14,011 nucleotides of DNA from Ruminococcus sp. (lineage in GTDB: Bacteria; Bacillota; Clostridia; Oscillospirales; Ruminococcaceae). The stretch covers positions 1 to 14,011 of the forward strand of contig JAMPAO010000071.1 in the NCBI GenBank assembly GCA_023667165.1, read 5' to 3'. How positions within the stretch are numbered: position 1 is the first letter of the stretch; every line of letters begins with the position of its first letter. The notes beneath the pieces are model-generated. The model ran no database searches and had not been told where the DNA came from. It saw nothing but the letters and a program-made list of their open reading frames with translations. Position numbers and translations under genes: made by a program. This document shows, piece by piece, positions 12,619-14,011 of this stretch.

Positions 12619-13979
12619 TGGAATATAATATTGACCAAGCCGTTTTTAATAAAACATTTCTTGATAAAAATGGAACATTTTCCCATAAAACAAATCTTAA
12701 GTACAATCTTTTTCCTTTTACAGGTTCTACCTCCGATAAGGTTTTGGATTCCTTTGATAACATACTTGGAGCTTTCCTGCGCAATATATATTCTCTTGCT
12801 CAATCCGACAAAATATGCCGTAATGATATAATAAATAAAGTCTGTGAGAAAGTTTCGTTCGGTGAAGGAATGTCAGATAAGCTGGCATTTCAAGATATAA
12901 TAAGGAATATTTATTTTAACGGAGAAGAAAGCTTGAAATGCACAAGTTTGAATACATACAAGTATTCTGCAAGCACTAAAAATGACAACAAAATATCGGA
13001 ATACATCACATCAACAATATGTGACAAGGAGAAAATTAAAGCGGCACTTGTTTCAAAAGAAACAGCAACAAGAAATATGCTTGACTCGCTGGTGGAAAAA
13101 TGTCTTCCGGAACTGCAGGCTAAATCCAGAGGGACAAAGTACCTTTCTCTTTTTCCTAAAATAAAGGAATACTTTACTAAAGATTTTATATTTTTGATAG
13201 AAGATAACAGTTCCGATTTTTATGATATGATACAGCTTATATCGTATTACTACTTCTTTTATACAAGCCAAACTGTTTTAATGCTGAATGAATTTTGTAA
13301 AAGCAATGATAAGATTCACCCGATATATTTTTGCATGGGTTGGGAAAAAACCTCGGGCAGCAGGGATTCTGTCGCTAAAGGATGGCGTCAGCTTGACGCA
13401 AAACGTTTTACTATGTTTTCCCACGCGGTTTTGCTTGAAATGCTTAACCAGACAGGTTTGGAAAGAAAATTTTCGTACAAGGATATTTATGATATATACA
13501 ATTCATCATCAAATGATGAGCAGCGGCTTATTTTCAATACAATTGAAAATATAAAGCTTTTGTATCGTACACAATATGCTGCGCCTGACGGATTCAATTA
13601 CGCGGCAGACAATTATGTCAATGATGATATAGAAAGTCTTATCAAAGGCTTTTTTGATGATATTATGCTGCAGTTCAAAAACACGTCGCGTTCCCGAGCA
13701 AATGAGTCGTATCAGCAAAGTTTTTACGAATTTTGCAGAAACAATTTTTTACAAAACAGAAAGAAAAATGGATTGGTACTTGTTTTAAGCGAGGAACAGC
13801 TTGTGCTGATGACAAAAATCATTATAGGCAATGAAAAGCAAATGCGGCTTAATACGCTTTTTGAAGAATTCCGCAGCAGAGGTGTCTATATGGATAAGGC
13901 TACACGTGAATGTGTTGTGGAATTTTCCACTCCCGTCCCTAAGCCAACCGCAGCACAAAATGCAGGAATAGCCAAATAA
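12618..13979 (+). CDS. dptG: DNA phosphorothioation-dependent restriction protein DptG
   Basis: This 453-aa soluble protein is, by position and overall character, DptG, the second component of the DptFGH restriction system. It has no recognisable enzymatic motif, as is usual for the family. It is rich in Lys, Asn, Phe and Tyr, with helical segments such as DMIQLISYYYFFYTSQTVLM. The ATG overlaps the dptF stop by one base and AAGGAGG (12604-12610) stands 7 bases before it, a strong coupled start. dptH, the large ATPase/helicase-like partner, would be expected next but only 32 bases remain in the window. The C-terminus is proline/alanine-rich and looks complete. Confidence 0.85.
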   Translation: MEYNIDQAVFNKTFLDKNGTFSHKTNLKYNLFPFTGSTSDKVLDSFDNILGAFLRNIYSLAQSDKICRNDIINKVCEKVSFGEGMSDKLAFQDIIRNIYFNGEESLKCTSLNTYKYSASTKNDNKISEYITSTICDKEKIKAALVSKETATRNMLDSLVEKCLPELQAKSRGTKYLSLFPKIKEYFTKDFIFLIEDNSSDFYDMIQLISYYYFFYTSQTVLMLNEFCKSNDKIHPIYFCMGWEKTSGSRDSVAKGWRQLDAKRFTMFSHAVLLEMLNQTGLERKFSYKDIYDIYNSSSNDEQRLIFNTIENIKLLYRTQYAAPDGFNYAADNYVNDDIESLIKGFFDDIMLQFKNTSRSRANESYQQSFYEFCRNNFLQNRKKNGLVLVLSEEQLVLMTKIIIGNEKQMRLNTLFEEFRSRGVYMDKATRECVVEFSTPVPKPTAAQNAGIAK

Positions 13980-13997
13980 TAATCAGCTATTCCTACA
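13961..13997 (+). other. Hairpin spanning the dptG stop codon
   Basis: AGGAATAGC (13964-13972) pairs with GCTATTCCT (13986-13994), extendable to 12 bp with one mismatch, with a 13-base loop containing the stop codon. No T-run follows (CATTAAAAACACG), so it is not a standard terminator. It may modulate expression or message stability between dptG and the gene beyond the edge. Confidence 0.5.
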
Positions 13998-14011
13998 TTA
14001 AAAACACGCTA

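Noticed and set aside
1..14011. tRNA and rRNA genes
   Set aside because: No cloverleaf pattern, TTCGA-type T-loop with matching acceptor stem, or rRNA-like block was found by eye.

Overview
The window looks like a chromosomal segment of a gut-type Bacillota (Clostridia, probably Ruminococcus/Oscillospiraceae-like). The reasons are strong AGGAGG ribosome-binding sites, sigma-A promoters of near-consensus TTGACA-17-TATAAT form, AAA/TTT-rich codon use, and Firmicute-type families such as an Rpn nuclease with a GIEKG-repeat tail. The lineage is inference; no rRNA or tRNA marker is present.

Bases 1-6967 are ordinary metabolic and transport DNA with little gap between genes. They hold the end of an unidentified gene, a cation:proton antiporter, and a leftward operon (sugar-phosphate isomerase/epimerase, Gfo/Idh/MocA dehydrogenase, DMT-type permease) divergent from an AraC-family regulator. 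The shared 140-bp intergenic region carries back-to-back promoters and repeated ATTTGC half-sites, so the regulator probably controls a small sugar or sugar-acid operon. A second leftward operon follows: an AlkZ-like protein, then an aldo/keto reductase with a two-cluster ferredoxin tail.

Bases 6968-8140 contain no convincing gene. They hold a GC-rich, hairpin-rich block and a cluster of seven GTATAC hexamers in 143 bp, including a perfect 28-bp palindrome with three hexamers spaced exactly 10 bp apart. A perfect consensus promoter then drives a 93-aa orphan protein.

Bases 8421-10480 are an Rpn (PD-(D/E)XK recombination-promoting nuclease) locus. A full-length rpn gene is followed by a collapsed second copy, and the pair lies between two diverged copies of a ~230-bp structured intergenic module. 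The full gene has a Shine-Dalgarno-preceded internal ATG that would produce its C-terminal tail alone, like the intragenic RpnS antitoxins reported for E. coli Rpn proteins. The collapsed copy has lost the nuclease but keeps that Shine-Dalgarno and tail ORF, with mostly synonymous differences. I read it as a possible stand-alone antitoxin. A strong hairpin terminator closes the locus.

Bases 10795 to the end are a visibly more AT-rich defence operon: an extended -10 promoter, dptF and dptG, overlapping by one base (TAATG). These encode components of the phosphorothioation-dependent DptFGH restriction system. dptH, and the dndBCDE modification genes if present, would lie beyond the right edge. 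The right half of the window therefore looks like a defence island attached to a metabolic backbone.
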